From Ramlibacter humi (GTDB lineage: Bacteria; Pseudomonadota; Gammaproteobacteria; Burkholderiales; Burkholderiaceae_C), in contig NZ_SMLK01000007.1 in assembly GCF_004681975.1 (NCBI RefSeq), forward strand, positions 124,001 to 188,000: a stretch of DNA of 64,000 nt, written 5' to 3'. The translations under genes were made by a program, and so were the position numbers. The notes under the pieces are model-generated. The model searched no databases. It was not told the origin of the DNA and worked only from the letters and a program-made list of their open reading frames with translations. Of this stretch, positions 42,371 to 50,930 are shown piece after piece. Every line of letters begins with the position of its first letter. Position 1 is the stretch's first letter.

Positions 42371-42493
42371 GCGCGCGCCCTTCCTTACCTTGCCGGCGCT
42401 CGCAAGTGCGTGCGCGCTGACGGACTGGTCCGCGTGGCTGTTCCGTCCCGCGCCTACACACGAGCCACCGCGCGCACCTTAGCCTGAGCTTCC

Positions 42494-42796
42494 ATGAAGA
42501 CACGCAGTACCCACAGCGGGGTGCCGCTCACGGTGACCGCGATCGAGCGGTCCGGCGACGGCTCCGTCACGCACCTGCACGGCGTCTACCGCGGCGGCCG
42601 CCCGTGGCGGCTGTCGATGCAGGACGCCTTGTCCGCCGTCCAGGCGGGGCACTACATCATGAGCCTTCGCCATGGGCCCACGCGCGTGCGGCTGGGCGTC
42701 GCCGGGCGGCCCGAAGCCCGCCTGGAGGCGCGCTCGCGCACGGGCGAGGACCTTCTGCTGGCGTTGCCGCAGGTGGAGATCGGGCAGGCGGCCTGA
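42494..42796 (+). CDS. DUF3892-like small protein
   Basis: The 100-residue product reads like DUF3892: LTVTAIERSGDGSVTHLHGV, RPWRLSMQDALSAVQAGHYI, and a final GEDLLLALPQVE where the family has a DNLLxLP ending. The domain's function is unknown. It stands alone between minus-strand genes. Confidence 0.65.
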   Translation: MKTRSTHSGVPLTVTAIERSGDGSVTHLHGVYRGGRPWRLSMQDALSAVQAGHYIMSLRHGPTRVRLGVAGRPEARLEARSRTGEDLLLALPQVEIGQAA

Positions 42797-42807
42797 AGCC
42801 GCGAAGG

Positions 42808-43086
42808 TCAGCGGCCCGCGGCGCGGCGGGCCGGCTTGGGCGCGGGCGCCGCGGCCTGCTTGCGCGCGCGGGCGGCCTTCACGAGCCGGGCGGTGCTGCC
42901 TGCCTTGGGCGCCTTGGGGACCTTGGCCAGCAGGCGGGGCGCCGGCTCGAAGCGGTCCATGTACTCGCGGATCAGGCGGCGCATGACCTGCGACGGCGTC
43001 ATGTCGTTCTCGCGGCAGACCCTTTCGAACTCACGCTTTCGCGTGGGGTCGAGCAGGACCGTGATCCGGGCAGTCTTGAGTTCCAT
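42808..43086 (-). CDS. Ribbon-helix-helix protein, long form
   Basis: The 92-residue protein has an N-terminal ribbon-helix-helix domain (about 1-50): strand KTARITVLLDPTRKREFERV, then helices with NDMTPSQVMRRLIREYMDRF. A basic Ala/Lys/Pro-rich tail follows that could bind DNA or membrane. A perfect palindrome sits upstream, which suggests autoregulation. A paralogue follows at 43157-43342. No toxin gene accompanies it, so an antitoxin role is not supported. Confidence 0.8.
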   Translation of the reverse strand: MELKTARITVLLDPTRKREFERVCRENDMTPSQVMRRLIREYMDRFEPAPRLLAKVPKAPKAGSTARLVKAARARKQAAAPAPKPARRAAGR

Positions 43087-43088
43087 TC

Positions 43089-43140
43089 GGGGCGCAGCGC
43101 AAATGTTAATCCGATTCTAATCGGATCAGGACTGCGCCCC
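43089..43140. promoter_or_regulatory. Nested palindromes, candidate RHH operator
   Basis: The inner perfect palindrome ATCCGATTCTAATCGGAT lies at 43109-43126. An outer inverted repeat GGGGCGCAG (43089) / CTGCGCCCC (43132) encloses it. The structure begins two bases upstream of the ATG of the RHH gene at 43086, so it covers the leader and probably the promoter. Confidence 0.65.
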
Positions 43141-43156
43141 AAGCGCGCGGGGAATG

Positions 43157-43342
43157 TCAGCCTTTAGTCTTGCGCGCGAGCGCCGGGCGCGCGGGCCTGG
43201 CATGTTGCTGCAGCTGCGCCTTGATCATCTGGCGCATCAGCTGGGAAGGCGTGATGTCCTGCGAGGCGCAGAGCTCCTCGAACTGCTGCTTCAGCTCGGG
43301 ATCGAGCAGGAAGGTGAAGCGGGCGGCGGGCTTGGTGGACAT
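43157..43342 (-). CDS. Ribbon-helix-helix protein, short form
   Basis: The 61-residue protein is a paralogue of the one at 42808-43086: strand ARFTFLLDPELKQQFEELCA and helices SQDITPSQLMRQMIKAQLQQ, then a short basic tail. The shared core DxTPSQxMRxxI shows common origin. The palindrome at 43367-43380 upstream has the same ATT-NN-AAT core as the operator of its paralogue. Confidence 0.8.
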   Translation of the reverse strand: MSTKPAARFTFLLDPELKQQFEELCASQDITPSQLMRQMIKAQLQQHARPARPALARKTKG

Positions 43343-43366
43343 GGGTACGGCGCGGCGTAGGGTAAT

Positions 43367-43380
43367 GTCATTGTAATGAC
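43367..43380. promoter_or_regulatory. Palindrome, candidate RHH operator
   Basis: GTCATTGTAATGAC is a perfect palindrome with a two-base centre, 24 bases upstream of the start of the short RHH gene. Its core ATT-GT-AAT parallels ATT-CT-AAT in the palindrome before the paralogous gene. Confidence 0.6.
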
Positions 43381-43482
43381 CAACTCAACAGTGGCGCATC
43401 CGAAATGCAACCGATGGCGTTGCCGAAGCGGCGCTGGCACATCCAAGGCACATCCAAGATGCCGCCTCCCTAGAATGGGGGC

Positions 43483-43857
43483 GTGCCCGCTTTGCGCCCC
43501 CTGAACATCCTGGTCGCCGACGACAACCGCGATGCCGCCGACACGCTGCGGGTCCTGCTGGAGATGGATGGGCATTCGGTGTGCCAGGTGGCCGACGGCC
43601 AGGAAGCGGTGGAAGCCGCCGGCCGCGTCCGGCCCGACCTGGCCATCCTGGACATCGGCATGCCGCGACTGAACGGCTACCTGGCCGCCGAAGCCATCCG
43701 CGACGAGGTGCCGCAGACCGTGCTGGTGGCGCTGTCCGGCTACGCCGACCCGGCGGCCGTGGCGCGCGGCAAGGAAGCCGGCTTCGTGCGGCACTTCGCC
43801 AAGCCGCTCGACCTGCAGCAACTACAGGAACTGCTGGAAGAGATTTCCGCCGGCTGA
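43483..43857 (+). CDS. Stand-alone response regulator receiver
   Basis: The 124-residue protein is a receiver domain only: acidic pocket LVADDNRDAADTLRVLLEMD, phosphoacceptor region LAILDIGMPRLNGYLAAEAI, Ser/Thr in VALSGYAD and Lys in HFAKPLD. It starts at a GTG (43483), supported by the frame and by a normal receiver start. It resembles receivers attached to hybrid kinases, so it may be a single-domain phosphate carrier. No kinase is adjacent. Confidence 0.88.
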   Translation: MPALRPLNILVADDNRDAADTLRVLLEMDGHSVCQVADGQEAVEAAGRVRPDLAILDIGMPRLNGYLAAEAIRDEVPQTVLVALSGYADPAAVARGKEAGFVRHFAKPLDLQQLQELLEEISAG

Positions 43858-43913
43858 GGCAGTCAGCTTTCGCCGCGCTCCGCTTCGAGGTTGGCGCGGA
43901 TGCGGGAAGCGCT

Positions 43914-44279
43914 TTGGAAACCACAGCCGCCCGCCGCATCCAGCGCGTGCGCCACGAACTCAAGCGCCGCGACGTGGCCGTCGCGCGCGTCGAACACCTC
44001 AGCCCCGGCTTTACGGCCGTCACCTTCGCCGGCCGCGCGCTGCCCACGGCCGCTTCGCTCGACCTGGAGTGGGTCGACACGCCCGAAGCACTGGTGCGAT
44101 CCGTGCAGGCACTGCAATTGCCCGAGGGCGAAGGCTACGCCTGATGCGCCGGCGAAGGCGCGGTGATGAAGCGCTTGCGCGACGTCTTGCTGAACGAGAA
44201 GGGCCACCCGCGCGAAGCCGCGCGCATCGCGGCGTACTGGAAGCTGGGCGCCGCGGGCCACCACGAAAACCTGGAGTAG
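43914..44279 (+). pseudogene. Siderophore-interacting protein (ViuB/SIP family) remnant
   Basis: The frame opens with a SIP-type N-terminus (RRIQRVRHELKRRDVAVARV, EHLSPGFTAVTFAGRAL). It jumps directly to a SIP-type C-terminal region (LEWVDTPEALVRSVQALQLP, EGEGYA), meets an in-frame TGA at 44142 where the family has Trp (YAWVAGE), and continues in the same frame to AGEGAVMKRLRDVLLNEKGH and PREAARIAAYWKLGAAGHHE. Intact proteins have about 240-280 residues, so the FAD- and most of the NAD-binding part is missing. Both an internal deletion and a nonsense change mark it as dead. No iron-uptake genes are adjacent. Confidence 0.8.
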
Positions 44280-44283
44280 GCGC

Positions 44284-44943
44284 ATGAGCATCCGCACGCT
44301 CAATCTCGACGACACGCTGTACGGCTACGTGCTGGACCACTCGCTGCGCGAGCATCCGCAACTGGCGGCCATCCGCGAAGCGACGCGCCACCACCCGCAC
44401 CGCGGCATGCAGATCTCGCCCGAGCAAGGCCAGTTCATGGCGCTGCTCGCGAAACTGGTGGGCGCACGGCGCGCGATCGAGATCGGCGTGTTCACCGGCT
44501 ACAGCGCGCTGGCCGTCGCGCTGGCACTGCCCGAAGACGGCCGCCTCCTGGCTTGCGACATCTCCGATGAGGACGTCGCCCAGGGCCGCCCGCACTGGCA
44601 AAGCGCCGGCGTCGCCCACAAGATCGACCTGCGCATCGCGCCCGCTTCGCAGACCCTCGCCGCCTGCCTCTCGGCCGGCGAGGCGGGCCGCTACGACTTC
44701 GCCTTCATCGACGCCGACAAGACCGGCTACGACGCGTACTACGAAGCGGTGCTGCAACTGCTGCGGCCCGGCGGCCTTGTCCTGTTGGACAACATGCTGC
44801 GCAACGGCGATGTGGCGCGGCCGTCCACGCATGCCGACGTCCGCGCCATCCAGGCGCTGAACGACAAGCTTCACCGCGACGAACGCGTCGACATCTCGCT
44901 TCTGCCCATCAGCGACGGCATCACCCTGGCCCGCAAGCGCTGA
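44284..44943 (+). CDS. Class I SAM-dependent O-methyltransferase
   Basis: The 219-residue product has the caffeoyl-CoA/catechol O-methyltransferase pattern: QGQFMALLAKLVGARRAIEI, GVFTGYSALAVALALPEDG (SAM loop), YDFAFIDADKTGYDAYYEAV with the metal-binding Asp pair, and GGLVLLDNMLRNGDVA. It would methylate a hydroxyl of a small, perhaps catechol-like, substrate using a divalent metal. It follows the decayed SIP gene by four bases. The substrate is unknown. Confidence 0.9.
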   Translation: MSIRTLNLDDTLYGYVLDHSLREHPQLAAIREATRHHPHRGMQISPEQGQFMALLAKLVGARRAIEIGVFTGYSALAVALALPEDGRLLACDISDEDVAQGRPHWQSAGVAHKIDLRIAPASQTLAACLSAGEAGRYDFAFIDADKTGYDAYYEAVLQLLRPGGLVLLDNMLRNGDVARPSTHADVRAIQALNDKLHRDERVDISLLPISDGITLARKR

Positions 44944-45033
44944 GCCGAGAACGCCTAGGGGTTTTCTCGCAGAGCCGCGGCAACGCAGGCGAAAGCGAGG
45001 CCTTAAGAATTCTTTTTCCCGTCTCCGGCCTGA

Positions 45034-45056
45034 CTTTGAACTGAAGACGTTCGAAG
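45034..45056. promoter_or_regulatory. Possible operator upstream of the ROK gene
   Basis: CTTTGAA (45034) and TTCGAAG (45050) form an inverted repeat with one mismatch, nine bases apart, in the 192-base gap before the ROK operon. ROK repressors often bind such AT-leaning palindromes. Support is moderate to weak. Confidence 0.35.
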
Positions 45057-45135
45057 TTCGCGCTTGTCGGGCCGAAGTCAGCCTGCCTACGATGCATGCG
45101 CTGTCACTTGAGGCAAGACAAAAAGGAGACGACAG

Positions 45136-46338
45136 GTGCCCGCCTGGGACGGACTGTCCACCGCGGAAATGGAAGTGCTGCAGACCGTGTTCTGGTCGGC
45201 GGCCACTTCGCGCACGGGCCTGGCGAGCCGCCTCGCCTATTCGCGCACCAAGGCCAACAGCCTGATCGCGGGGCTGATCGAACAGGGCCTGGTGCAGGAG
45301 GCCGGGCTGCAGGCTTCGTCCGGCGGCCGCCGGCCCGAGACGCTGCAGCTCGCGGGCGAACTGGGCGTGGTGATCGGCGCCGACCTCGGCGCCACCAGCC
45401 TCGACGTCGCCGTGATGCGGCCCGACCTGCGCATCATCGCCAGCCGTTCGGAAGAAGCCGACGTGCGCGCGGGTCCCGGCGTGGTGCTGGCGCGCGTGCG
45501 GCAGTTGATGCGCGAACTGCTCGCCATGAACGGGCTGTCGCCCAGGCAGGTGATCGCCATCGGCCTGGGCGTGCCCGGCCCGGTGGACTTCGCCAGCGGC
45601 CAGCTGGTGAACCCGCCGCTCATGCCCGAGTGGGACGCCTTCTCCATCCGCGACTACCTGGGCGAGGCTTTCGACGCGCCGGTGTTCGTCGACAACGACG
45701 TCAACCTCATGGCGCTGGGAGAACTGTGGCGGCTGCAACGCAGCCTGCAGAACTTCCTGGTGATCAAGGTGGGCACCGGCATCGGCTGCGGCATCGTGTG
45801 CCACGGCGAGGTTTACCGCGGCGCCAACGGCTCGGCCGGCGACGTGGGCCACATCTGCGTCGACCAGGCCGGGCCGCGCTGCCACTGCGGCAACGTCGGC
45901 TGCCTGGAAGCCATGGCCGCCGGCCCCGCCATCGCGGCCATGGCGCAGCAGGCCGCGGAACGTGGCGAGAGCCGCTCGCTGGCCGAAGCGCTGCGTGCCA
46001 CCGGCCGGCTCACCGCGGCGGACGTCGGCCAGGCCAGCCGCAACGGCGACGCCGCGGCCAACGCCATCATCCAGCGCGCGGGCAGCCTGGTGGGCCAGAT
46101 GCTCGCGTCGGTGGTGAACTTCTTCAACCCATCGCACGTGTTCATCGGCGGCGGCGTCACGCAGGTGGGGCCGCTGTTCCTCGCGTCGGTGCGACAGAGC
46201 GTGTATCACCGCTCGCTGGCGCTTTCCACGCGGCATCTGGAGATCCAGTACACGCCGCTGGGCACGCACGCGGGCGTCACCGGCACCGGCGTGCTGGCGA
46301 TGCAGGAAGCACTGCGTCTCTCGGGAGCTCCCGCATGA
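45136..46338 (+). CDS. ROK-family transcriptional regulator
   Basis: The 400-residue product has an N-terminal winged helix (about 8-65: TSRTGLASRLAYSRTKANSL, IAGLIEQGLVQEAGL) and a ROK sugar-kinase-like domain with GADLGATSLDVAVM, IKVGTGIGCGIVCHGE, and the zinc motif CHCGNVGCLEAM. ROK repressors sense a sugar or sugar phosphate. The GTG start at 45136 is preceded by AAAAAGGAGA. It overlaps the ABC ATPase gene by ATGA, so the regulator is part of the operon it probably controls. Confidence 0.92.
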   Translation: MPAWDGLSTAEMEVLQTVFWSAATSRTGLASRLAYSRTKANSLIAGLIEQGLVQEAGLQASSGGRRPETLQLAGELGVVIGADLGATSLDVAVMRPDLRIIASRSEEADVRAGPGVVLARVRQLMRELLAMNGLSPRQVIAIGLGVPGPVDFASGQLVNPPLMPEWDAFSIRDYLGEAFDAPVFVDNDVNLMALGELWRLQRSLQNFLVIKVGTGIGCGIVCHGEVYRGANGSAGDVGHICVDQAGPRCHCGNVGCLEAMAAGPAIAAMAQQAAERGESRSLAEALRATGRLTAADVGQASRNGDAAANAIIQRAGSLVGQMLASVVNFFNPSHVFIGGGVTQVGPLFLASVRQSVYHRSLALSTRHLEIQYTPLGTHAGVTGTGVLAMQEALRLSGAPA

Positions 46339-47822
46339 GCCTGGCCGTGGCCTTCGAGGACATCCGCAAGGCTTTCGGCCCGGTGGAGGTTCTTCACGGC
46401 GTGAGCTTCGCGCTGGAGCCTGGGCGCATCTACGGCCTGCTGGGCGAGAACGGCGCGGGCAAGTCCACGCTGATGAAGATCCTGGCGGGCTACGAACAGC
46501 CCACGAGCGGCACGCTGCGCGTCGGCGGCGAAGCGGTCCAGCTGGCCACGTCGCGCGAAGCGGAGCAGCGCGGCATCGTGCTGATCCACCAGGAATTCAA
46601 CCTGGCGGAAGACCTGACCATCGCGCAGAACATCTTCCTCGGCCACGAAAAAAAGCGCGGCTGGCTGCTGGACGACGAAACCATGGCGCGGGAAGCGCAG
46701 CGCGTGCTCGCCGAAGTCGGCTTGCAGGCTTCGCCCGCCACGCGCGTGCGGGACCTGATCGTCGCCGAGAAGCAGCTGGTGGAGATCGCCCGCGCCCTGG
46801 CACGCAACGCGCGCCTGCTGATCATGGACGAGCCCACCGCGACGCTGACGCCCGGCGAGACCGAGCGCCTGTTCGCGCTGATGGCGCGGCTGAAGGCGGC
46901 GGGCACCACCATCGTCTACATCTCGCACAAGCTGGACGAGGTGGAGCGCATCACCGACGACATCGTGGTGATGCGCGACGGCCGATTCGTCACACGGCGC
47001 CCCACGCGGGAAGTACCGCGCCGCGAGATGGCCAACCTGATGGTGGGCCGCGAGCTCGCCGACCTGTTCCCGCCGCTGGACCCGGTGCCGGCCGGCGCCC
47101 CCGTGCTGCTGCGCGTGCGCAACCTCAGCGTCGAAGGCTGGGCTTCGCAGGCCAGCTTCGAGGTGCGCGCGGGCGAGATTTTCGGCTTCGCCGGCCTGGT
47201 AGGCGCGGGCCGCACCGAGCTGTTCGAAGGCCTGCTCGGGCTGCGCCGCTGCCAGGCCGATGCCATCGAGATCGTCTCGCGCAACGTGCGTCCCGGCAAT
47301 CCGCGCGACGCAGCGGACGCGGGCCTCACCTACCTGAGCGAAGACCGCAAGGGCAAGGGCCTGCACGTGCACTTCGGTCTCGCCGAAAACCTGACGCTGA
47401 TGAACCTGCGCCGCTACCTGCGGCCCTTCCTCTCGCCCGCGGCCGAGCGCCAGGCGCTGAAGCAGGCGGTCGATGAATTCGGCATCCGTACCGGCGACCT
47501 CGACGCGCGTGCGTCGCAGCTCTCGGGCGGCAACCAGCAGAAGCTGGCGCTGGCCAAGGTGCTGCACACCGACCCGCGCGTGGTGGTGCTGGACGAACCC
47601 ACGCGCGGCGTGGACGTGGGCGCCAAGCGCGACATCTACTTCCTGGTGCACAGGCTCGCCGCGCAGGGCCGCGCGGTGGTGGTGATCTCCTCCGAACTGC
47701 CGGAGCTGATCGGGCTGTGCCACCGCGTGGCCGTCATGCGCGCCGGCCGCATCACCGCCACGCTGGACCGCGCCCAACTGAACGAAGAGGAGCTGATCGG
47801 CCATGCCACCGGAACACGCTGA
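46335..47822 (+). CDS. Sugar ABC transporter ATP-binding protein, CUT2 type
   Basis: The 495-residue protein is a tandem ATPase of the RbsA/MglA kind. The first half has Walker [10 protein letters not shown] and Walker [10 protein letters not shown], with the degenerate signature typical of this half. The second half has the degenerate Walker [16 protein letters not shown], signature [15 protein letters not shown] and Walker [15 protein letters not shown]. It powers import of a monosaccharide or polyol with the permease and binding protein that follow. It overlaps the permease gene by 20 bases. Confidence 0.95.
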   Translation: MSLAVAFEDIRKAFGPVEVLHGVSFALEPGRIYGLLGENGAGKSTLMKILAGYEQPTSGTLRVGGEAVQLATSREAEQRGIVLIHQEFNLAEDLTIAQNIFLGHEKKRGWLLDDETMAREAQRVLAEVGLQASPATRVRDLIVAEKQLVEIARALARNARLLIMDEPTATLTPGETERLFALMARLKAAGTTIVYISHKLDEVERITDDIVVMRDGRFVTRRPTREVPRREMANLMVGRELADLFPPLDPVPAGAPVLLRVRNLSVEGWASQASFEVRAGEIFGFAGLVGAGRTELFEGLLGLRRCQADAIEIVSRNVRPGNPRDAADAGLTYLSEDRKGKGLHVHFGLAENLTLMNLRRYLRPFLSPAAERQALKQAVDEFGIRTGDLDARASQLSGGNQQKLALAKVLHTDPRVVVLDEPTRGVDVGAKRDIYFLVHRLAAQGRAVVVISSELPELIGLCHRVAVMRAGRITATLDRAQLNEEELIGHATGTR

Positions 47823-48819
47823 CGCCGCCACGGCATCGCCGCGGCACCAGGCCCGCCGGCCCTGGTGGGGCCGCCTGCACGGCATGGGGCCGGTGCTGGG
47901 CCTGGTGCTGCTGTGCATCGCGGGCACGGCGCTGAACGGCGATTTCGCCACCTGGGGCAACGCGCTGAACGTGCTGACGCGCACCGCCTTCATCGGGATC
48001 ATCGCGGTGGGCATGTGCTTCGTGATCATCTCCGGCGGCATCGACCTGTCCGTCGGGTCGATGGCGGCGCTGATCGCGGGCTGCGTGATCCTGCTGATGA
48101 ACTGGCTGGGGCAGTCGATGGCATCCTCGCCCGTGCTGGTGGTGGCGCTCGGCATGGCGCTGGCGCTCGTCCTGGGCGCCGCGTTCGGGCTGGCGCACGG
48201 GCTGCTGATCACCAAGGGGCGCATCGAGCCTTTCATCGTGACCCTGGGCACGCTGGGCATCTTCCGCGCGTACCTCACCTACTTCGCCGACGGCGGCGCC
48301 ATCACGCTGGACAACGCGTTGGCCGACGTCTACGCCCCGGTGTACTACGGCAGCCTGCTCGGCCTGCCGGTCCCCGTGTGGTTCTTCGGGCTGGTGGCGG
48401 TGCTCGGCGGCTTCATCCTCAACCGCACCGCCTACGGCCGCTACGTGCAGGCCATCGGCAGCAACGAGCAGGTGGCGCGCTACGCCGCCGTCGACGTGGA
48501 CAAGGTGAAGATCCTCACCTACGTGCTGCTGGGCCTTTGCGTGGGCATCGCGACGCTCCTGTATGTCCCGCGCCTGGGATCGGCCTCGCCGACCACCGGC
48601 CTGCTGTGGGAGCTGGAGGCGATCGCGGCCGTCATCGTGGGCGGCACCGCGCTGAAGGGCGGCGCGGGCAGCATCACCGGCACCGTGGTGGGCGCGATCC
48701 TGCTCTCGGTCATCAGCAACATCCTGAACCTCACCAGCATCATCAGCGTGTACCTCAACGCGGCGGTGCAGGGTTTCGTGATCATCGCCGTGGCTTTCCT
48801 CCAGCGGGGCCGGCGATGA
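47803..48819 (+). CDS. Sugar ABC transporter permease, RbsC type
   Basis: The 338-residue membrane protein has eight to ten segments and the CUT2 permease motifs [59 protein letters not shown], and [20 protein letters not shown], which contacts the ATPase. The single permease probably works as a homodimer. Confidence 0.95.
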   Translation: MPPEHADAATASPRHQARRPWWGRLHGMGPVLGLVLLCIAGTALNGDFATWGNALNVLTRTAFIGIIAVGMCFVIISGGIDLSVGSMAALIAGCVILLMNWLGQSMASSPVLVVALGMALALVLGAAFGLAHGLLITKGRIEPFIVTLGTLGIFRAYLTYFADGGAITLDNALADVYAPVYYGSLLGLPVPVWFFGLVAVLGGFILNRTAYGRYVQAIGSNEQVARYAAVDVDKVKILTYVLLGLCVGIATLLYVPRLGSASPTTGLLWELEAIAAVIVGGTALKGGAGSITGTVVGAILLSVISNILNLTSIISVYLNAAVQGFVIIAVAFLQRGRR

Positions 48820-48862
48820 ACAGTTCCTTCCCCCGCTGACACACCCATCCAAGGAGACAAAG

Positions 48863-49831
48863 ATGCAACGAGTGACCCGCCGGCTGGCCGTGGCCGCCGC
48901 AACCCTGGCGCTGGCCGCCGCCGCCATCCCCGCGATGGCGCAAGCCAAGAAGGAGGTGCTGGGCGTTTCCATGCCCGCCGCCACGCACAGCTTCATGGCC
49001 GGCGCCGTGTACTGGGCCAACGAGGCGAAGAAGGACCTGGAGAAGAACAACCCGAACATCCAGGTGATCGTGAAGACGGCCAAGGACGCTTCGGAGCAGG
49101 CCAACCAGCTGCAGGACCTGGTGACGGTCAACAAGATCACCTCGCTGGTGGTGTTCCCGTTCGAGTCGGCCGCGCTGACCAAGCCGGTGGCGCAGGTGAA
49201 GGCCAAAGGCGTGTACGTCACCGTGGTCGACCGCGGCCTGACCGACACCAGCGCGCAGGACGCCTACGTGTCCGGCGACAACACCGCGTTCGGCAAAATC
49301 CCCGCCGAGTACATCGCCAAGGCGCTGGGCGGCAAGGGCGAGATCGTCGCGCTGCGCGGCATCCCGACCACGCTGGACAACGAGCGCATGGACGCCTTCA
49401 ACGCCGTGATGAAGAACTATCCCGGCATCAAGCTGCTGGACGCCAAGCACGCCAACTGGAACCGCGACGACGCGTTCAAGGTGACGCAGGACTTCCTGAC
49501 GCGCTTCAAGCACATCGACGCGATCTGGGCCGCCGACGACGACATGGCCGTGGGCGTGCTCAAGGCCATCGACCAGGCCAAGCGCAAGGACATCAAGCTG
49601 GTGTTCGGCGGCGCGGGCGCCAAGGGCGCGATCAAGACCCTGATGGACGGCAGCGACCCGCTGATCCAGGCCAACGTGTCCTACTCGCCCAAGTTCATGT
49701 ACGACGCCATCAAGATGACCGGCGAGGCGCGGCTGAAGGGCCAGAAGCTGCCGGCGACCAACATCGTCCCGTCGGTGCTGATCACCAAGCAGAACGCCAA
49801 GGAGTTCTACTTCCCGAACTCTCCTTTCTGA
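48863..49831 (+). CDS. Sugar ABC transporter substrate-binding protein
   Basis: The 322-residue periplasmic protein has a signal peptide (about 1-26, ending IPAMAQA) and the periplasmic-binding-protein-like fold of RbsB relatives: [60 protein letters not shown], and [17 protein letters not shown]. The ligand is unknown; a sugar or inositol-like polyol is likely from the downstream isomerase and oxidoreductase. AAGGAGA precedes the ATG. Confidence 0.94.
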   Translation: MQRVTRRLAVAAATLALAAAAIPAMAQAKKEVLGVSMPAATHSFMAGAVYWANEAKKDLEKNNPNIQVIVKTAKDASEQANQLQDLVTVNKITSLVVFPFESAALTKPVAQVKAKGVYVTVVDRGLTDTSAQDAYVSGDNTAFGKIPAEYIAKALGGKGEIVALRGIPTTLDNERMDAFNAVMKNYPGIKLLDAKHANWNRDDAFKVTQDFLTRFKHIDAIWAADDDMAVGVLKAIDQAKRKDIKLVFGGAGAKGAIKTLMDGSDPLIQANVSYSPKFMYDAIKMTGEARLKGQKLPATNIVPSVLITKQNAKEFYFPNSPF

Positions 49832-49845
49832 GTTCCTGTCTTCCT

Positions 49846-49903
49846 CCCTCTCCCCCTGGGAGAGGGTTGGGGTGAGGGCACGCATGGCGCCCTGACCCCA
49901 ACC
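49846..49903. repeat. Double hairpin inside the ABC operon
   Basis: CCCTCTCCC-CCT-GGGAGAGGG (49846-49866) is directly followed by a second inverted repeat, GTTGGGGTGAGGGC (from 49866) against GCCCTGACCCCAAC. This is a widespread type of intergenic palindrome. Placed between the binding-protein gene and the isomerase gene, it could stabilise the upstream message and lower expression downstream. Confidence 0.8.
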
Positions 49904-49922
49904 CATCTTCGCTGGAGACGAC

Positions 49923-50930
49923 ATGCCCAGACCCGTCACCCTCTTCACCGGCCAGTGGGCCGACCTCCCCCTCGCCGAACTCGCGCCGCTCGCCAGGCGC
50001 ATGGGCTACGACGGCCTGGAGCTGGCCTGCTGGGGCGACCACTTCAACGTGCAGGAAGCCCTCGCCAGCGACAGCTACGTGCGCGACAAGTGGGCGTTGC
50101 TGGAAGAGCATGGCCTCACTTCCCTGGCCATCGGCAACCACCTGGTCGGCCAGGCCGTGTGCGACCTGATCGACGAGCGCCACCAGTCCATCCTGCCCCA
50201 GCACGTGTGGGGCGACGGCGATCCTGAAGGCGTGCGCCAGCGCGCGGCGAAAGAGTTGTCGGACACCGCTCGCGCGGCGAAGAAGTTCGGCGTGAAGACC
50301 GTCACCGGTTTCACCGGCTCCTCGATCTGGCACGCGACCTACGCCTTCCCGCCCACCTCGCAGGACTTCTGGGACAAGGGTTTCGCCGACTTCGGCAGGC
50401 GCTTCACGCCCATCCTCGACACCTTCGAGAAGTCGGACGTCAACTTCGCGCTGGAAGTGCACCCGACGGAGATCGCGTTCGACATCGCCAGCAGCCAGCG
50501 CGCGATCGAAGCCGTGAAGGGCCACCAGCGCTTCGGCTTCAACTTCGACCCCAGCCACCTGGCCTACCAGGGCGTGGACTACGTGAAGTTCATCCGCACC
50601 TTCCCGGACCGCATCTACAACGCCCACATGAAGGACGTCTGGTGGGGCAAGGGCGACGGCACGGTCGGCGTGTTCGGCGGCCATACCAGCTTCGGCGACG
50701 CGCGCCGCTTCTGGGACTTCCGCAGCGTGGGCCGCGGCATGGTGGACTTCGAAGCCATCATCGTCGCGCTCAACGACGCCGGCTACGCCGGCCCGCTGTC
50801 GGTGGAATGGGAAGACAGCCGCATGGACCGCGTGCACGGCGCCACCGAAAGCGCCGCGTTCTGCAAGCGCCTGGACTTCCCCGCCGCGGCCGGCGCCTTC
50901 GACGCGGTGTTCGCGCGGGAGAACCAGTGA
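49923..50930 (+). CDS. Sugar phosphate isomerase/epimerase-like TIM-barrel protein
   Basis: The 335-residue product belongs to the xylose isomerase-like TIM-barrel group (AP endonuclease family 2 fold). Metal-ligand regions can be read in [39 protein letters not shown] and [11 protein letters not shown]. Such proteins isomerise or epimerise sugars or keto-inositols. It lies behind a sugar ABC importer and overlaps the oxidoreductase gene (GTGA), so both act in the same pathway. The substrate is unknown. Confidence 0.9.
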   Translation: MPRPVTLFTGQWADLPLAELAPLARRMGYDGLELACWGDHFNVQEALASDSYVRDKWALLEEHGLTSLAIGNHLVGQAVCDLIDERHQSILPQHVWGDGDPEGVRQRAAKELSDTARAAKKFGVKTVTGFTGSSIWHATYAFPPTSQDFWDKGFADFGRRFTPILDTFEKSDVNFALEVHPTEIAFDIASSQRAIEAVKGHQRFGFNFDPSHLAYQGVDYVKFIRTFPDRIYNAHMKDVWWGKGDGTVGVFGGHTSFGDARRFWDFRSVGRGMVDFEAIIVALNDAGYAGPLSVEWEDSRMDRVHGATESAAFCKRLDFPAAAGAFDAVFARENQ

